Below are positions 25,145 to 34,777 of a stretch of DNA of 49,650 bases, one piece after another. Positions within the stretch are counted from its first letter, which is position 1. Each line of letters opens with the position of its first letter. Source of the stretch: Nautiliaceae bacterium (lineage in GTDB: Bacteria; Campylobacterota; Campylobacteria; Campylobacterales; Nautiliaceae). The translations under genes were made by a program, and so were the position numbers. The stretch spans positions 1 through 49,650 of the forward strand of contig JAMOSR010000019.1 in NCBI GenBank assembly GCA_027062985.1, in the 5' to 3' direction. Under the pieces are notes generated by a model. It had not been told where the DNA came from. It made no database searches and was given only the letters and a program-made list of their open reading frames with translations.

Positions 25145-25213
25145 ATTACATTAAAATTTACAATTGTTTTACTTTATTTAGTCAGTGCCCAAACTTATGT
25201 TAAAGGAGAGTTT

Positions 25214-25450
25214 ATGAAAAAATTATTAGTATTAGGAACTTTTATTGTAGCTGGGTTTGCGTATTCAAACTGTGCTATGTGTCATAACGGAGGTATGGCT
25301 AAAAAGCTTGATAGTATGACTTCTGCTGAGATTGTTAAAAAAATGAAAGAATATAAGGCAGGTCAAGGTAACCCTATGATGGTGAATATTGCAAAAGGTA
25401 TGAGTGATAAAGAAATAGAAGAAGCTGCTAAAAAGTTTGGTAAAAAATAA
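25214..25450 (+). CDS. Small periplasmic monoheme cytochrome c
   Basis: The 78-residue precursor has a signal peptide (MKKLLVLGTFIVAGFAYS) and one heme site CAMCH near residue 20; Met residues about 59-68 could give the sixth ligand. It resembles short cytochromes c553 that shuttle electrons in the periplasm. ATG at 25214 follows AAAGGAGAG; an upstream in-frame ATG at 25124 lies in the repeat and is rejected. It converges on haoA, so it might exchange electrons with Hao, but this is only positional inference. Confidence 0.85.
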   Translation: MKKLLVLGTFIVAGFAYSNCAMCHNGGMAKKLDSMTSAEIVKKMKEYKAGQGNPMMVNIAKGMSDKEIEEAAKKFGKK

Positions 25451-25457
25451 ATTTATG

Positions 25458-25487
25458 GGAAGTTTTTAACTTCCTTCTTTGTTTTTT
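25458..25487 (+). terminator. Terminator of the small cytochrome c gene
   Basis: GGAAGT and ACTTCC form a 6-bp stem with a 5-base loop, followed by TTCTTTGTTTTTT. Confidence 0.55.
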
Positions 25488-25518
25488 AAATAAAGAGTCA
25501 GTCACTTTCCTTGTTGAA

Positions 25519-25539
25519 TAAAAAAGCCCAAAAGGGCTT
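25519..25539 (-). terminator. Terminator of haoA
   Basis: On the minus strand AAGCCC-TTTT-GGGCTT forms a GC-rich stem followed by a T-run, directly after the haoA stop codon. Confidence 0.75.
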
Positions 25540-25544
25540 GAAGA

Positions 25545-27077
25545 TTATTCGTGAGTAACAACAGGCATTGGAACTTCGTTTGCCAATGCTTTTTTAGGGT
25601 CTCCGTATTTTTTAAGCATTTTCATTCTGTAATCATAAATATCTTTCATTTCTCTGATATCTTGCATTACTTGGAATACACCATGCCAGTGAGCATAATC
25701 CGGGCTTCCCATTGCTGCACCATGTCTGAATCTTCTACCTTCATGATGCCATAGATAGTAGTATAGTTTGAAGAACGGATCGCTCCATACGTCTGATTTG
25801 ATTAAACCTTTCTTTTTAAGGTCAGCCATCATTTTGTTTGCAAATGATTTATATTGATTGTAAATTTTTACAGCTGCGTCAACTCTTTGGAAAAAGTTGT
25901 TTGTAAATGTTGCTTGGTGACAAGCCATACAAACTTTTTTCATATCAGCTCTTGCAGCTTCTGGTCCGTTAGGGTTACCTGCTTTGGCGTTACCTCTTAT
26001 TACAGTGTTGGCGTTGATTTTTCCTCCACCTTTCCAGAATGCCCATCCGGCTGTTTCATGTCCACCAGTTCTTAAGAAACTGTCCGGTGCCCAAAGGTTC
26101 CATTTAAGTCTAAGTGATACGTTGTGAGTAGCTTTTAGACCATTGATTCCACTCATATGACAAGTAAAACATGTACCAGCTCTTAGAGTTTTGCCTGGAA
26201 TTTGTTCACCAGTTTCGAAGTTGTAATCTTCTTCGTTTGTTTCGAAAATATGTCCATGAACACTTGATTCGAACACTTCTTTCATTGGATGGTCAGGACC
26301 TAAGTGACAGTTGTTACAGCTCATAGGATGTCTTGCTTCAGCTGCGCTGAATTTATGTCTGCTGTGACAGCTTAAGCAGTTTGATACCCCACCGTCTGGA
26401 TAAAGCGCTGCAATACCGTCGTTTGGCCAAGTTGTTGCGTCAGGTCTACCTTGAGAATCTAATTTAATTGTAGTACCGTGACATTGGATACAAATATTAG
26501 CTACGTTCAAATCAGCAGTTCTTGGATTTTTTTCATTTGCTTGGAATACAGGACCGTCAGTTCTGATTCCTTTTTCCATAGCTTTACCGTCAACTAGGTA
26601 AGATTTGTTAGCACCTTTTAAGCTTTCATAATGGTATGCAAGTTTTGTCATTAGGTAACCGTGTTTGTTTTTAGGAGTTGCCAGCCATTGAGCCGCACCT
26701 CTACTGTGTCCAGAATTCATATATTCTGTTACTTCTTTTGCGTGACATTTAGCACAAGTTACAGAAGATACCGCGATTTGAACTGTCCAGTTGCTTCCTT
26801 GCATTGGGTGAGCTTTGAAAGCAGTTGGGTAATCTTTAGGAACTACGTGACATTCCACACATCCTACACCAGCTTTTGCGTGTTTAGAATGTTGCCAGTC
26901 AGCAACAATTCCAGGGTCAGTTGTTTTGTGACACATTAAACATTGATCGTTACTTACACCTTGTGGGTGGAAGTTTTTAAGTTTTTGATAGTTTGGGTTT
27001 GAATCTAAGCTGTTTGCTGCAAACGCTAAACTTCCGATTGCTGCAACGCTTAGTCCTGCACTAAGTACTTTTTTCAT
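25545..27077 (-). CDS. haoA: Octaheme hydroxylamine oxidoreductase-type cytochrome (epsilon Hao)
   Basis: The 510-residue precursor has a signal peptide (MKKVLSAGLSVAAIGSLAFA) and eight CXXCH sites near residues 46, 73, 108, 196, 234, 254, 303 and 383, the spacing of the Hao/octaheme nitrite reductase family. Work on epsilonproteobacterial Hao proteins describes them as reducing nitrite and hydroxylamine to ammonium rather than oxidising hydroxylamine. By this knowledge it would complete ammonification downstream of Nap, and no nrfA is visible in the window. It has its own TACAAT promoter and a CACTTT direct-repeat site. The tetraheme cytochrome at 38969 is the likely quinol-side partner, although in other Campylobacterota that gene is adjacent. 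Confidence 0.92.
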   Translation of the reverse strand: MKKVLSAGLSVAAIGSLAFAANSLDSNPNYQKLKNFHPQGVSNDQCLMCHKTTDPGIVADWQHSKHAKAGVGCVECHVVPKDYPTAFKAHPMQGSNWTVQIAVSSVTCAKCHAKEVTEYMNSGHSRGAAQWLATPKNKHGYLMTKLAYHYESLKGANKSYLVDGKAMEKGIRTDGPVFQANEKNPRTADLNVANICIQCHGTTIKLDSQGRPDATTWPNDGIAALYPDGGVSNCLSCHSRHKFSAAEARHPMSCNNCHLGPDHPMKEVFESSVHGHIFETNEEDYNFETGEQIPGKTLRAGTCFTCHMSGINGLKATHNVSLRLKWNLWAPDSFLRTGGHETAGWAFWKGGGKINANTVIRGNAKAGNPNGPEAARADMKKVCMACHQATFTNNFFQRVDAAVKIYNQYKSFANKMMADLKKKGLIKSDVWSDPFFKLYYYLWHHEGRRFRHGAAMGSPDYAHWHGVFQVMQDIREMKDIYDYRMKMLKKYGDPKKALANEVPMPVVTHE

Positions 27078-27114
27078 TTCTACTCCTTTTTGTTTAGGAC
27101 TTTTAGCTCCCTAA

Positions 27115-27120
27115 ATTGTA
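27115..27120 (-). promoter_or_regulatory. -10 box of the haoA promoter
   Basis: The minus strand reads TACAAT, 37 bases upstream of the haoA ATG. The second CACTTT half-site begins exactly 13 bases upstream, the same arrangement as before the tetraheme cytochrome gene. Confidence 0.55.
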
Positions 27121-27126
27121 CAAAAA

Positions 27127-27146
27127 AAAAGTGTTAGAAAAGTGCT
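27127..27146 (-). promoter_or_regulatory. 11-bp-spaced CACTTT direct repeat before haoA
   Basis: The minus strand reads AGCACTTTTCTAACACTTTT, with CACTTT repeated at an 11-base period. The same pattern occurs at 34016-34035 and 38913-38932, always upstream of nitrogen-oxide respiration genes. Tandem half-sites one helical turn apart are typical targets of OmpR/PhoB-type regulators. Confidence 0.5.
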
Positions 27147-27170
27147 TATGAAGAAAAAAGGGAGAAAATT

Positions 27171-27515
27171 TTAATATTTTCCTTTAAGAGAACCGAAATA
27201 TTTAACTTCTTCGGCTTTTTTATCTGTATTGAGCTCTTCTACCGTAGCGTTTAAATCGATTTCTTCTTTCATTTTTTCAAGTTCTTCTTCGCAATAGCTC
27301 ATATGCATATCAGCACTAATAATATAAGGCATCTGTTCTATTTGAGTTAGTTTTTCAATTTCCTCTTCAACGTTTTCACCTTCTATCGTAATAATTATTA
27401 CGCCTTTTTGTTTATCTCCGAAATGAACGTCGCAAAGAGGTGATTCTTGAAGATTTAACCAAACTGCGTCGTAATGTTCAGGCTTTGTTTTTACTATAAT
27501 ACTCGAAATATTCAT
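27171..27515 (-). CDS. napD: Periplasmic nitrate reductase chaperone NapD
   Basis: The 114-residue cytoplasmic protein begins MNISSIIVKTKPEHYDAV, matching the NapD ferredoxin-like fold that binds the Tat signal of NapA until cofactor loading is complete. The acidic C-terminal tail is longer than in Escherichia coli NapD. It is the last gene of the nap operon, 9 bases after napL. Confidence 0.9.
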   Translation of the reverse strand: MNISSIIVKTKPEHYDAVWLNLQESPLCDVHFGDKQKGVIIITIEGENVEEEIEKLTQIEQMPYIISADMHMSYCEEELEKMKEEIDLNATVEELNTDKKAEEVKYFGSLKGKY

Positions 27516-27524
27516 GTGACTCCT

Positions 27525-28478
27525 TTATTTGATTTTCCATATAATTATTTCTGCCGGTGAAAAACTTAAAATTTCTTTTTCATTTAAATATTTCATTCCG
27601 TTTAAAGCCATGGTGTGGCCTTTTAGAAGTAATTTAGGTTTATTAAATATAGAATAAACCATAATATCGTTTGCCTCGTCATATTGAATTGCAAAAGCGT
27701 CCAATGTTGGAGAGAGTGCGGTTGCGTAAGGTAAAAATTTTGCTTTTAGTCTGTTTTTTGCATATCCGCTATTTATATCATAAATTCCGACTCTCATATC
27801 ACTGCTTCCGTTTATTACAAGATTTTTAATAAAATCCAAACTAAGAGTTTTATCTTTATTGAATCCTTTTATTTCTTTTAATTTTTTCCCGTTAATTACA
27901 TCTATTATTTTAACGGCTCCGCTTTCGTCTCCTACAGCGGCTTTTGTTTTTGTTTCGTTTAATACATAAGTGGAAAATACATAATTTCCTGCTTGGATTT
28001 TATATAGCCATTTTTTTGATTTTAAATCATAAAGGGCCATTTCATCGCTTAATAAGGCGAAAAATATTTGTGAATTGTTAATAAATCTTGCTTTCATTAA
28101 TGTCTGTTTTGTAGTAAATAAGTGAGATAATTTATGATTTTTTAAATCGAATAAGAAGAATTCTCTAACAGCGTTTTCCCCTTCGGCAAGAATTAAAAGT
28201 GTTTTGTTATCAGGGGAAATATCAAGGGAGTAAATAGGCATAGCTATTAAATCTCCCATAAAATCATGTATTTTAGGTAAAGAAAACTTATAAATATCTT
28301 TTAATGTTTTAAAATCTCTTATTACAATTTCTCCATTTTCAAGACCGGAGATTATATATGTGTTATTGTATGTAATTTTTGATATGTAATAATTGTATTT
28401 TATAGTCTTGAAAGGAGTCAGCGTTTGATATGCAAAAACCATTATACTTATAATAACTATTAAAAAAATCTTTTTCAT
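27525..28478 (-). CDS. napL: NapL, WD40-like periplasmic protein of the nap operon
   Basis: The 317-residue protein has an N-terminal signal peptide and a beta-propeller-like repeat pattern (IISGLENGEIVIRD, AVGDESGAVKIIDV, GSSDMRVGIYDI, GHTMALNGMKYL). NapL is known only from Campylobacterota nap clusters and has no firm biochemical role. It sits between napF and napD, as in Wolinella. Confidence 0.85.
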   Translation of the reverse strand: MKKIFLIVIISIMVFAYQTLTPFKTIKYNYYISKITYNNTYIISGLENGEIVIRDFKTLKDIYKFSLPKIHDFMGDLIAMPIYSLDISPDNKTLLILAEGENAVREFFLFDLKNHKLSHLFTTKQTLMKARFINNSQIFFALLSDEMALYDLKSKKWLYKIQAGNYVFSTYVLNETKTKAAVGDESGAVKIIDVINGKKLKEIKGFNKDKTLSLDFIKNLVINGSSDMRVGIYDINSGYAKNRLKAKFLPYATALSPTLDAFAIQYDEANDIMVYSIFNKPKLLLKGHTMALNGMKYLNEKEILSFSPAEIIIWKIK

Positions 28479-28487
28479 TAAAACTCC

Positions 28488-28964
28488 TTATAAAATTTTA
28501 ATTTCTATAGCGTTGTTTGGACATACGCTTATACAAAAACCACAGCCTGTACATTTTTCCAAATCTATCGCAGGGTTAAATGTCCCATTATATATTATAG
28601 CAGATTCTTCACATATATCTTGACAGGAAAAACAGATTGTTTGATTCCATGCAAGACATTTTGACGGATTAATAATCATTTGAGCGTCTAATTTATTTTT
28701 TTTATTTTTTATCGACAATACTTCGTAAGGACAGGCTAAGGCGCATTCGTCACAAAGAGTACATCCGTTTTGTCCAAATTTAATTATAGGAAAATTTTCT
28801 TCTATATAAATAATTTTTTCCTTGCATGCATTCAAACAATCTTTTGTTTCACATTCTATACATTTTATAAAAGATTCTTTTGAAGAATAATATGGGGGAA
28901 ATAAGAAAGACTTAAAAGGAGAGGAAACTCTCCTAAAAAAATTTCTTTTTGATTTGTCTACCAA
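28488..28964 (-). CDS. napF: Ferredoxin-type protein NapF
   Basis: The 158-residue cytoplasmic protein has four cysteine clusters: CIECETKDCLNAC, CTLCDECALACP, CFSCQDIC and CTGCGFCISVCP. NapF is thought to take part in NapA maturation or electron supply. The start is TTG at 28964, overlapping the napB stop by seven bases. Confidence 0.9.
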   Translation of the reverse strand: MVDKSKRNFFRRVSSPFKSFLFPPYYSSKESFIKCIECETKDCLNACKEKIIYIEENFPIIKFGQNGCTLCDECALACPYEVLSIKNKKNKLDAQMIINPSKCLAWNQTICFSCQDICEESAIIYNGTFNPAIDLEKCTGCGFCISVCPNNAIEIKIL

Positions 28965-29455
28965 TTTTTTAGGCTTTCAAATTTGTTTTCCACAACAGAG
29001 TTTACTTTTGCCTGAGGAGTGTGACAAGTTGTACAGAAATATCTGCTTCCTGCAACTTTTGGAGCTTTTTTGTTTCCTCCGAAATTGTCAACAAAATGGT
29101 CTGCCGGCATAGGCGTAACTCCTAAAGCCTTGGCTGTTGAAGGCATATGGCAGTTTAAGCACATATTTTTGCCTACTTTAATAGGAACCATACCTTTTAC
29201 GCTGTGAGGAATCATAGGAGGTGCGTCTGAAAAAGATTTTTTAAACGGTTTTACTTTTCCAGGGATTGGAGCTGGCGCATGATATTCCACTACAGGCAGA
29301 TTCTCACTTCCAGCATTTAAATCTGTTTTTCTAACTCCAGTAATTTCTACTGTTTTATTTGAGACTTTATTATTTTGAGTCTGAGATTGTGTAGTACATC
29401 CGGCAAATACTAATACTGCCGCTGCTATTGAATTAACTATTAGCAGTTTTTTCAT
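28958..29455 (-). CDS. napB: Diheme cytochrome c subunit NapB with a lipobox
   Basis: The 165-residue protein has heme sites CLNCH (99-103) and CTTCH (141-145) and the NapB segments MIPHSVKGM and PMPADHFVDNF. It passes electrons to NapA. Its signal ends in LVFAGC (Cys20), a good lipobox, suggesting a membrane-anchored form, whereas NapB is usually soluble. It overlaps napH by 23 bases. Confidence 0.92.
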   Translation of the reverse strand: MKKLLIVNSIAAAVLVFAGCTTQSQTQNNKVSNKTVEITGVRKTDLNAGSENLPVVEYHAPAPIPGKVKPFKKSFSDAPPMIPHSVKGMVPIKVGKNMCLNCHMPSTAKALGVTPMPADHFVDNFGGNKKAPKVAGSRYFCTTCHTPQAKVNSVVENKFESLKNW

Positions 29456-30284
29456 GATTTTCTCCTTTTTTTTGTTTTATTAAATATCTTAGAGTGAATT
29501 TTAAAGCGTTATCGTTGCATACTTCAATGCATCTTCCGCAGTTAGTACATTCAATTCCGGAAATGTAATCGCTTTTTTTATGAATTACAGGAGAGAGAAC
29601 CTGATTCTCGGGACATACGATTAAACATTCTCCGCAATTTGTACAGTTATCTTTTTCATGATAAACCCTTACGATGTTTTTTGAGCCTATAATGCTGTAC
29701 ATAACTCCAACCGGGCATATATGCCCGCACCATCCGTTTTTAAGTACAAAAGTGTCAAAAAGAAAAATTACCAAAAGCCATACCCAGCCAAATCCAAGCG
29801 TAAAGGCTATACCTCTTGTAAATATTCCGATTGGGCTTATGAATTCAAATGCCGCCGCTCCTACAAGCGTTGAAACTACGAGCATAATTACTAAAAAGAA
29901 ATATCTGAATTTTTTTATTTTTTGTGCACTGATTAAATTATCTTTTTCATGATGCGTTTTTCTTCTAACCCATGCGGCTAAATCAGTTATCATATTAACC
30001 GGGCATACCCAGCTGCAATAAGCTCTTCCTCCTATTAATCCGTAAAAAAAGAGTATGATTAAAACGCCTATAATCAGGTCGGTACTGATAACTGCTCCTG
30101 CAAACGCCATTTGAAGTACCGCAAAAGGGTCGGCTAACGGTATAGTATCAAAAAGTTTGGAAAAGCTTAAGTTTCCGGCTAATATTTTCCATCCGTAATA
30201 ATTTGCCGTAAAATATAAAAATAATATTAAAATTTGGGTTATACGTCTTAGGATGAGATATCTGTTTTTAATTATTGATCCCAT
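29433..30284 (-). CDS. napH: Quinol dehydrogenase membrane subunit NapH
   Basis: The 283-residue protein has four membrane helices, two conserved CXXXCP motifs (CSWVCPV and CGHICPVG), and two C-terminal 4Fe-4S motifs (CTNCGECLIVCP and CTNCGRCIEVC). With NapG it carries electrons from menaquinol to NapB, replacing NapC, which is absent here. Confidence 0.94.
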   Translation of the reverse strand: MGSIIKNRYLILRRITQILILFLYFTANYYGWKILAGNLSFSKLFDTIPLADPFAVLQMAFAGAVISTDLIIGVLIILFFYGLIGGRAYCSWVCPVNMITDLAAWVRRKTHHEKDNLISAQKIKKFRYFFLVIMLVVSTLVGAAAFEFISPIGIFTRGIAFTLGFGWVWLLVIFLFDTFVLKNGWCGHICPVGVMYSIIGSKNIVRVYHEKDNCTNCGECLIVCPENQVLSPVIHKKSDYISGIECTNCGRCIEVCNDNALKFTLRYLIKQKKGENHEKTANS

Positions 30285-31093
30285 GTTACACCTTGGTTAA
30301 GATTTTCAACAGCACTTTTTTTGCTTCTTCCCGTTACGGTAGTTGTTTTGGTAGAAGCTTTTTGAACTCTTTGTTCATCTTTTTTATCCCATCCTTTAAC
30401 GTATCTATCACCCGCTTTTCCTAAAAATACTTCTCTTGGGAATATTTTTATAGCCGCTTTTTCCGTAACGCAAGCCATTTCACACATTCCGCAACCCGTA
30501 CAAAACTCTTCATGTACAACAGGGATACGATAAGCGTGTTTTCCCGTTCTTTCGTTTTTTTTCCATTCTATGGTAATTGCTTTGTCCATTTCAGGACATG
30601 CCCTATAACAAGCGGTACATTGCAAGCCCCAAAAAGCTATGCAGCTGCTTGGGTCTATTACCGCGACGCCCATTTTAGCGTAGTCAATTGCTACTTCCCC
30701 TTTATCATTTTTACACATATCAGGAGTAAGAGCGCCTGTTGGACAGGCGTACATACAAGGTATGTCGTCACACATAAAACAAGGTCCGGTTCGTGCAATA
30801 AAATAAGGAGTCCCTATAGGAACTTTATCCCCTGGGGCTCCTAGTTTTAAAGTAATTATTTCATTTCCGTCTATAATTACTTTATTATCCCTGTTTTTGC
30901 ATGCTTCAACGCATAACCCGCATCTGATGCAGGTTTTTAAAAAGTCTTCCTCTTTTAACGCTCCTGGAGGGCGAAGAGTCAAAGGTTTATCTTTATTCTC
31001 TTCGACAAACCCCGCAACCACACTGCCGGCTGCTATTGCAGCAGCCGAAGCCTGAGCCATTGAAGTAATAAATGAGCGTCTTTTTGTATCCAT
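30272..31093 (-). CDS. napG: Periplasmic Fe-S quinol dehydrogenase subunit NapG
   Basis: The 273-residue protein has a twin-arginine signal (TKRRSFITSM) and four 4Fe-4S clusters (CIRCGLCVEAC, CFMCDDIPCMYACP, CIAFWGLQCTACYRACP, CTGCGMCEMAC). It partners with NapH. It lies 8 bases after napA and overlaps napH by 13 bases. Confidence 0.95.
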   Translation of the reverse strand: MDTKRRSFITSMAQASAAAIAAGSVVAGFVEENKDKPLTLRPPGALKEEDFLKTCIRCGLCVEACKNRDNKVIIDGNEIITLKLGAPGDKVPIGTPYFIARTGPCFMCDDIPCMYACPTGALTPDMCKNDKGEVAIDYAKMGVAVIDPSSCIAFWGLQCTACYRACPEMDKAITIEWKKNERTGKHAYRIPVVHEEFCTGCGMCEMACVTEKAAIKIFPREVFLGKAGDRYVKGWDKKDEQRVQKASTKTTTVTGRSKKSAVENLNQGVTWDQ

Positions 31094-31101
31094 TAAAATC
31101 C

Positions 31102-33918
31102 TTACGCTTTATAAATTTTAACTGCCGCTTTTTTGTAATCTGTTTCTTTACTCATTGGACATGTTGCGTCTAAACATACTTTGTTGATGAGTACTTTTTC
31201 ATCAAACCATGGAACGAATACCAATCCTCTTGGAGGTTTGTTTCTTCCTCTTGTTTCCACTCTTGCTTTTACTTTTCCTCTTCTACTTTCTATTACTACT
31301 AAATCAAATCTGTTTAGACCTAACTCTTTAGCGTCTTTAGGGTTCATATAACATAAAGCTTCAGGCATTGCTCTGTAAAGCTCAGGTACTCTCATAGTCA
31401 TAGTTCCTGTATGCCAGTGCTCAAGCACCCTTCCTGTACATAGCCAGAAATTGTATCCTTTTGTATCATATTTAGGGTCTTCAGGGTGAACCATAAACGG
31501 TCTCCAGAAAATTTTCGCTTTATTTTTAAGGTTAATTTTACCTTTGCTAGCAATAGGACCTTTTAAGTCACCTCTTTTAATTGTTTTTAGTAACGGTCCG
31601 TAGAATGCAAATTTTTCACCAGGTTTTGCATGTTTTCTTGCATATGGGTCGTATTCTACGTTAAATCTCCATTTTGTTTCTTTTCCGTTGACTACAGGCC
31701 ATCTAAGTCCTCTTACTTTATGATATGTATCAAAATCAGCTAAGTCGTGTGCATGTCCTAGACCAAATTTTCTATATTCTTCCCAAAGTGCCTTATGTAC
31801 GAAGAATCCGTATCCTTTCCATGGTTTTCCGTCGCTTCCTAAAATTTCTCTACCGTCCCCTTCAGCTTCAGTGTTTTTATGCATTTTTCCTGTTTGAGGG
31901 TTTTTGGCAATTGGATCTGGCCATGGGAAGTTTTTGCGATATTCAGGTCTGTTGTATAGAACATCAAACAGTGTCATTTCAGGGTCGTATCCCATAGCTT
32001 TTGCTTTATCAAGTACGTTTGGAAGTTTTGCCTGAGGCCATTCTTTCCAAACTTCTTTTAATTTAAATCTTTTTGAAAATTCCATAATTGTCCAAAGGTC
32101 CGGCATTGCTTCACCCGGAGGTGTTACCTGTTGTCTCCAGTGCTGAGTTCTTCTCTCAGCGTTTCCGTAAGCTCCCCATTTTTCATAAATCATAGCTACA
32201 GGTAAAATTAAGTCCGCAACTCTTGCAGATACTCCAGGATATGCTTCATTAACAACAATGAAATTATCCATAGTTCTTGCTGCTTTTAACCAGTGATTTG
32301 CATTAGCGGTATTTTGCCATGGGTTGTTTACGTGTACCCATACCCATTTGATTTTACCGTCTTCAATGTCTCTCATGATTTTTACAAAGTGGCTTCCAAC
32401 TTTTGGATTTAGTGTACCTTCAGGTAATTTCCACATTTTTTCGGTAATTTTTCTGTGTTTAGGATTTGCTACAAGCATATCTGCCGGAAGTCTGTGTGCG
32501 AATGTACCAACTTCTCTTGCCGTACCACATGCACTTGGCTGTCCTGTAAGTGAGAATGCACCGCTTCCAGGAAGTGACTGTTTTCCAAGCAATAGGTGAA
32601 TCATATAAATTTGTTCGTTAACCCAGCTTCCTCTAACATGCTGGTTGAATCCCATGGTCCAGAAAGATACTATTTTTCTATTTGGGTCACAGTAAAGGTC
32701 TGCTAGTTTTTGAAGTTTTCTTTTGAAACTATCAAGTGATTCGTCTGGGTCACCTTTAGCTACTTTAGCTACATAATCAAGAGTATAAGGTTCAACTCCT
32801 TTTTTGAAATCTTCAAAGCTTATTTCCCAATGCCAGAAAGGTTTTTTACCGGCTGCATGTTTCATTTCCATTTCATCGCCGGCTTTCCATTTTCCAATTG
32901 GTGATAAAGCTACAGCTTCTTCATCAGTTACTTTTTTTACCACTTGTTTAACAACGGTATCTTTTTCTTTTTCCGTTACGTTAGGATTATTAGGGTTTCT
33001 CATACCGTATCCGGTATCGGCATGTCCTGTCGCAAAGATGGTATGTTTTTTAACAAAATCCCAATTTACGGCATTTCTTTTGATAATTTCTCTTGCTATG
33101 TAGTTCATAATAGCAAGGTCTGCGTTAGGTCTGAAAATGATTTCCATATCCGCAAGGTTAGAACATCTGTTTCTGTATGTTGATAAGTTTACTACATAAT
33201 ATTTATCAGGGTTGTTAAGTTTCGCATCTGATACTCTTGACCAAAGAATAGGATGCATTTCCGCCATATTAGCACCCCAGGTGATGACCGTATCTGTAAT
33301 TTCGATATCGTCATAACATCCTGCAGGTTCGTCAATACCGAATGTCTGATAAAAACCTACAACTGCACTTGCCATACAGTGTCTTGCATTTGGGTCGATG
33401 TTGTTACTTCTCCATCCGGCCTTTATTAATTTTACGGCTGCGTATCCTTCTTGGATTGTATATTGTCCAGAACCGAATATCGCAACTCCTGTAGGTCCTA
33501 GTTCGTTATAATATTTTTTAAATTGTTTTTCCATTTCATCAAACGCTCTTTTCCAAGAAACAGGTCTGAATTTTCCGTTTTTGTCAAATTCACCTTTATC
33601 GTTCATTCTTAGAAGCGGTTGAGTAAGTCTGTCAGCACCGTACATAATTTTTGCGTTGAAGTAACCTTTAATACAGTTAATACCTCTGTTTACTGGACTT
33701 TCAGGGTCACCTTTTACCGCTACGATTTTATCGTCTTTTACCGCTACCATAATACCGCATCCGGTACCACAGAAACGACATACGGCTTTATCCCATTGCC
33801 AACCGGCTTGAGATTCTTTTGCTGCAGCTTCAGCTTCTTGTGGAATGGTTATTCCAGCTGCGCTTGCAGCCGCTACTGCTGCTGTTGTTTTTAAAAATTC
33901 TCTTCTGTTCATTGACAT
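31102..33918 (-). CDS. napA: Periplasmic nitrate reductase catalytic subunit
   Basis: The 938-residue molybdoenzyme reduces nitrate to nitrite in the periplasm. It has a Tat signal ([19 protein letters not shown]), the 4Fe-4S motif CRFCGTGC with a fourth cysteine in GINCIKGY, and the Mo-ligating cysteine in RHCMASAV. The [10 protein letters not shown] and VRGSWVN regions fit NapA. ATG at 33918 follows AAAAAGGAGAGC; a longer in-frame start at 34020 would add 34 residues ahead of the Tat signal and is rejected. It heads the napAGHBFLD operon. Confidence 0.97.
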   Translation of the reverse strand: MSMNRREFLKTTAAVAAASAAGITIPQEAEAAAKESQAGWQWDKAVCRFCGTGCGIMVAVKDDKIVAVKGDPESPVNRGINCIKGYFNAKIMYGADRLTQPLLRMNDKGEFDKNGKFRPVSWKRAFDEMEKQFKKYYNELGPTGVAIFGSGQYTIQEGYAAVKLIKAGWRSNNIDPNARHCMASAVVGFYQTFGIDEPAGCYDDIEITDTVITWGANMAEMHPILWSRVSDAKLNNPDKYYVVNLSTYRNRCSNLADMEIIFRPNADLAIMNYIAREIIKRNAVNWDFVKKHTIFATGHADTGYGMRNPNNPNVTEKEKDTVVKQVVKKVTDEEAVALSPIGKWKAGDEMEMKHAAGKKPFWHWEISFEDFKKGVEPYTLDYVAKVAKGDPDESLDSFKRKLQKLADLYCDPNRKIVSFWTMGFNQHVRGSWVNEQIYMIHLLLGKQSLPGSGAFSLTGQPSACGTAREVGTFAHRLPADMLVANPKHRKITEKMWKLPEGTLNPKVGSHFVKIMRDIEDGKIKWVWVHVNNPWQNTANANHWLKAARTMDNFIVVNEAYPGVSARVADLILPVAMIYEKWGAYGNAERRTQHWRQQVTPPGEAMPDLWTIMEFSKRFKLKEVWKEWPQAKLPNVLDKAKAMGYDPEMTLFDVLYNRPEYRKNFPWPDPIAKNPQTGKMHKNTEAEGDGREILGSDGKPWKGYGFFVHKALWEEYRKFGLGHAHDLADFDTYHKVRGLRWPVVNGKETKWRFNVEYDPYARKHAKPGEKFAFYGPLLKTIKRGDLKGPIASKGKINLKNKAKIFWRPFMVHPEDPKYDTKGYNFWLCTGRVLEHWHTGTMTMRVPELYRAMPEALCYMNPKDAKELGLNRFDLVVIESRRGKVKARVETRGRNKPPRGLVFVPWFDEKVLINKVCLDATCPMSKETDYKKAAVKIYKA

Positions 33919-33959
33919 ATGCTCTCCTTTTTGAGATTTTACGCTTTTTTTACGTAATA

Positions 33960-33965
33960 ATGATA
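33960..33965 (-). promoter_or_regulatory. Possible -10 box of the nap operon
   Basis: The minus strand reads TATCAT 41 bases before the napA ATG. A TATAAA-like stretch farther upstream is an alternative. Confidence 0.3.
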
Positions 33966-34015
33966 CTACTTTTCTGGAGTTTTGTGGTAAAATTTTTAAA
34001 AATTTTATAAAAAAA

Positions 34016-34035
34016 AGCACTTTATTGGCACTTTT
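34016..34035 (+). promoter_or_regulatory. 11-bp-spaced CACTTT direct repeat between napA and modA
   Basis: AGCACTTTATTGGCACTTTT repeats CACTTT at an 11-base period in the divergent nap-mod spacer. A TATTTT hexamer begins 13 bases after the second half-site, the spacing seen at haoA and the tetraheme cytochrome. That start point would leave modA almost leaderless, so the site may instead act on napA, or on both. Confidence 0.5.
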
Positions 34036-34060
34036 TAATTTTATTTTAAGGATTTTTTAT

Positions 34061-34777
34061 ATGAAAAAAATACTCTTTATATCTTTTTTAGCCATATTTT
34101 CATTAGCCGATGTATATGTGGCGGCTGCTTCTAATATAAATTATGCTTTACCTGAGCTTGTAAAAGAGTTTAATAAAAAATATCCTGAAATAAATATTAA
34201 AACGGTTTTGGCAAGCAGCGGGAAACTAAGCGCTCAAATAATTCACGGGGCGCCTTATGATATTTTTTTAGCTGCTAATATGAAATATCCTAAATTTTTA
34301 TATAAAAAAGGTTTTGCAAAAACAAAACCCAAAGTTTATGCAAAAGGCGCTATAACTCTTTTTAGTGTAAAAATAAAAAATCTGGATTTAAAAAAATTAA
34401 AAAGCGTTAATCAAATAGCTGTTGCTAATCCAAAGACGGCCCCTTATGGAGAAGCTGCTCTTGAAGCTTTTAAAAATGCCGGTATTGATAAATGTATTAA
34501 AAATAAATTGATATATGCCGAAACGGTAAGCAGTGTAATCCCTTACGTTTATCATTCCGCTGATGTGGGGGTTATAGCAAAATCATTAATTTATTCAAAA
34601 AAATTAAGGAATAAAAGATTCTATTATAAGGATATACCGTATAATTTATATACTCCCATTAATCAGGGAGTGGTATTGTTAAAAGATAATGAAGAGGCAA
34701 AAAAATTTTATAGGTTTATCTTTTCTGAAGAGGCAAAAAAAATCTTAAAAAAATATGGATATATCGTAAATGAATAA
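34061..34777 (+). CDS. modA: Molybdate-binding periplasmic protein
   Basis: The 238-residue protein has a signal peptide (MKKILFISFLAIFSLA) and the ModA core (AAASNINYALPELVKEF, LASSGKLSAQIIHGAPYDIF, VANPKTAPYGEAALEAF). It captures molybdate for the ModBC transporter, supplying NapA. ATG at 34061 is chosen because the signal peptide starts there; an upstream in-frame ATG at 34025 is inside the direct-repeat region. Confidence 0.94.
   Translation: MKKILFISFLAIFSLADVYVAAASNINYALPELVKEFNKKYPEINIKTVLASSGKLSAQIIHGAPYDIFLAANMKYPKFLYKKGFAKTKPKVYAKGAITLFSVKIKNLDLKKLKSVNQIAVANPKTAPYGEAALEAFKNAGIDKCIKNKLIYAETVSSVIPYVYHSADVGVIAKSLIYSKKLRNKRFYYKDIPYNLYTPINQGVVLLKDNEEAKKFYRFIFSEEAKKILKKYGYIVNE

Larger units (their letters stand above)
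25044..25186. repeat. Miniature inverted-repeat element, ACTGACTAAA family, copy 1
   Basis: The element is bounded by ACTGACTAAAT and ATTTAGTCAGT (11-bp terminal inverted repeats). Its last 30 bases (25157-25186) are the exact reverse complement of the first 30 bases of the element at 49278. The interior differs between copies. Copy 1 contains a terminator hairpin and lies upstream of a small cytochrome c gene. Confidence 0.7.

Noticed and set aside
25551..26939. Plus-strand reading frames opposite haoA
   Set aside because: They are antisense to a clear octaheme protein, have no ribosome sites, and have no recognisable domains.
32804..33894. Plus-strand reading frames opposite napA
   Set aside because: The napA frame is full length and conserved. 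The opposite frames are compositional shadows without start signals.
34016..34047. Sigma54 promoter before modA (TTGGCAC)
   Set aside because: TGGCAC resembles a -24 element but no GC dinucleotide occurs at the required -12 spacing.
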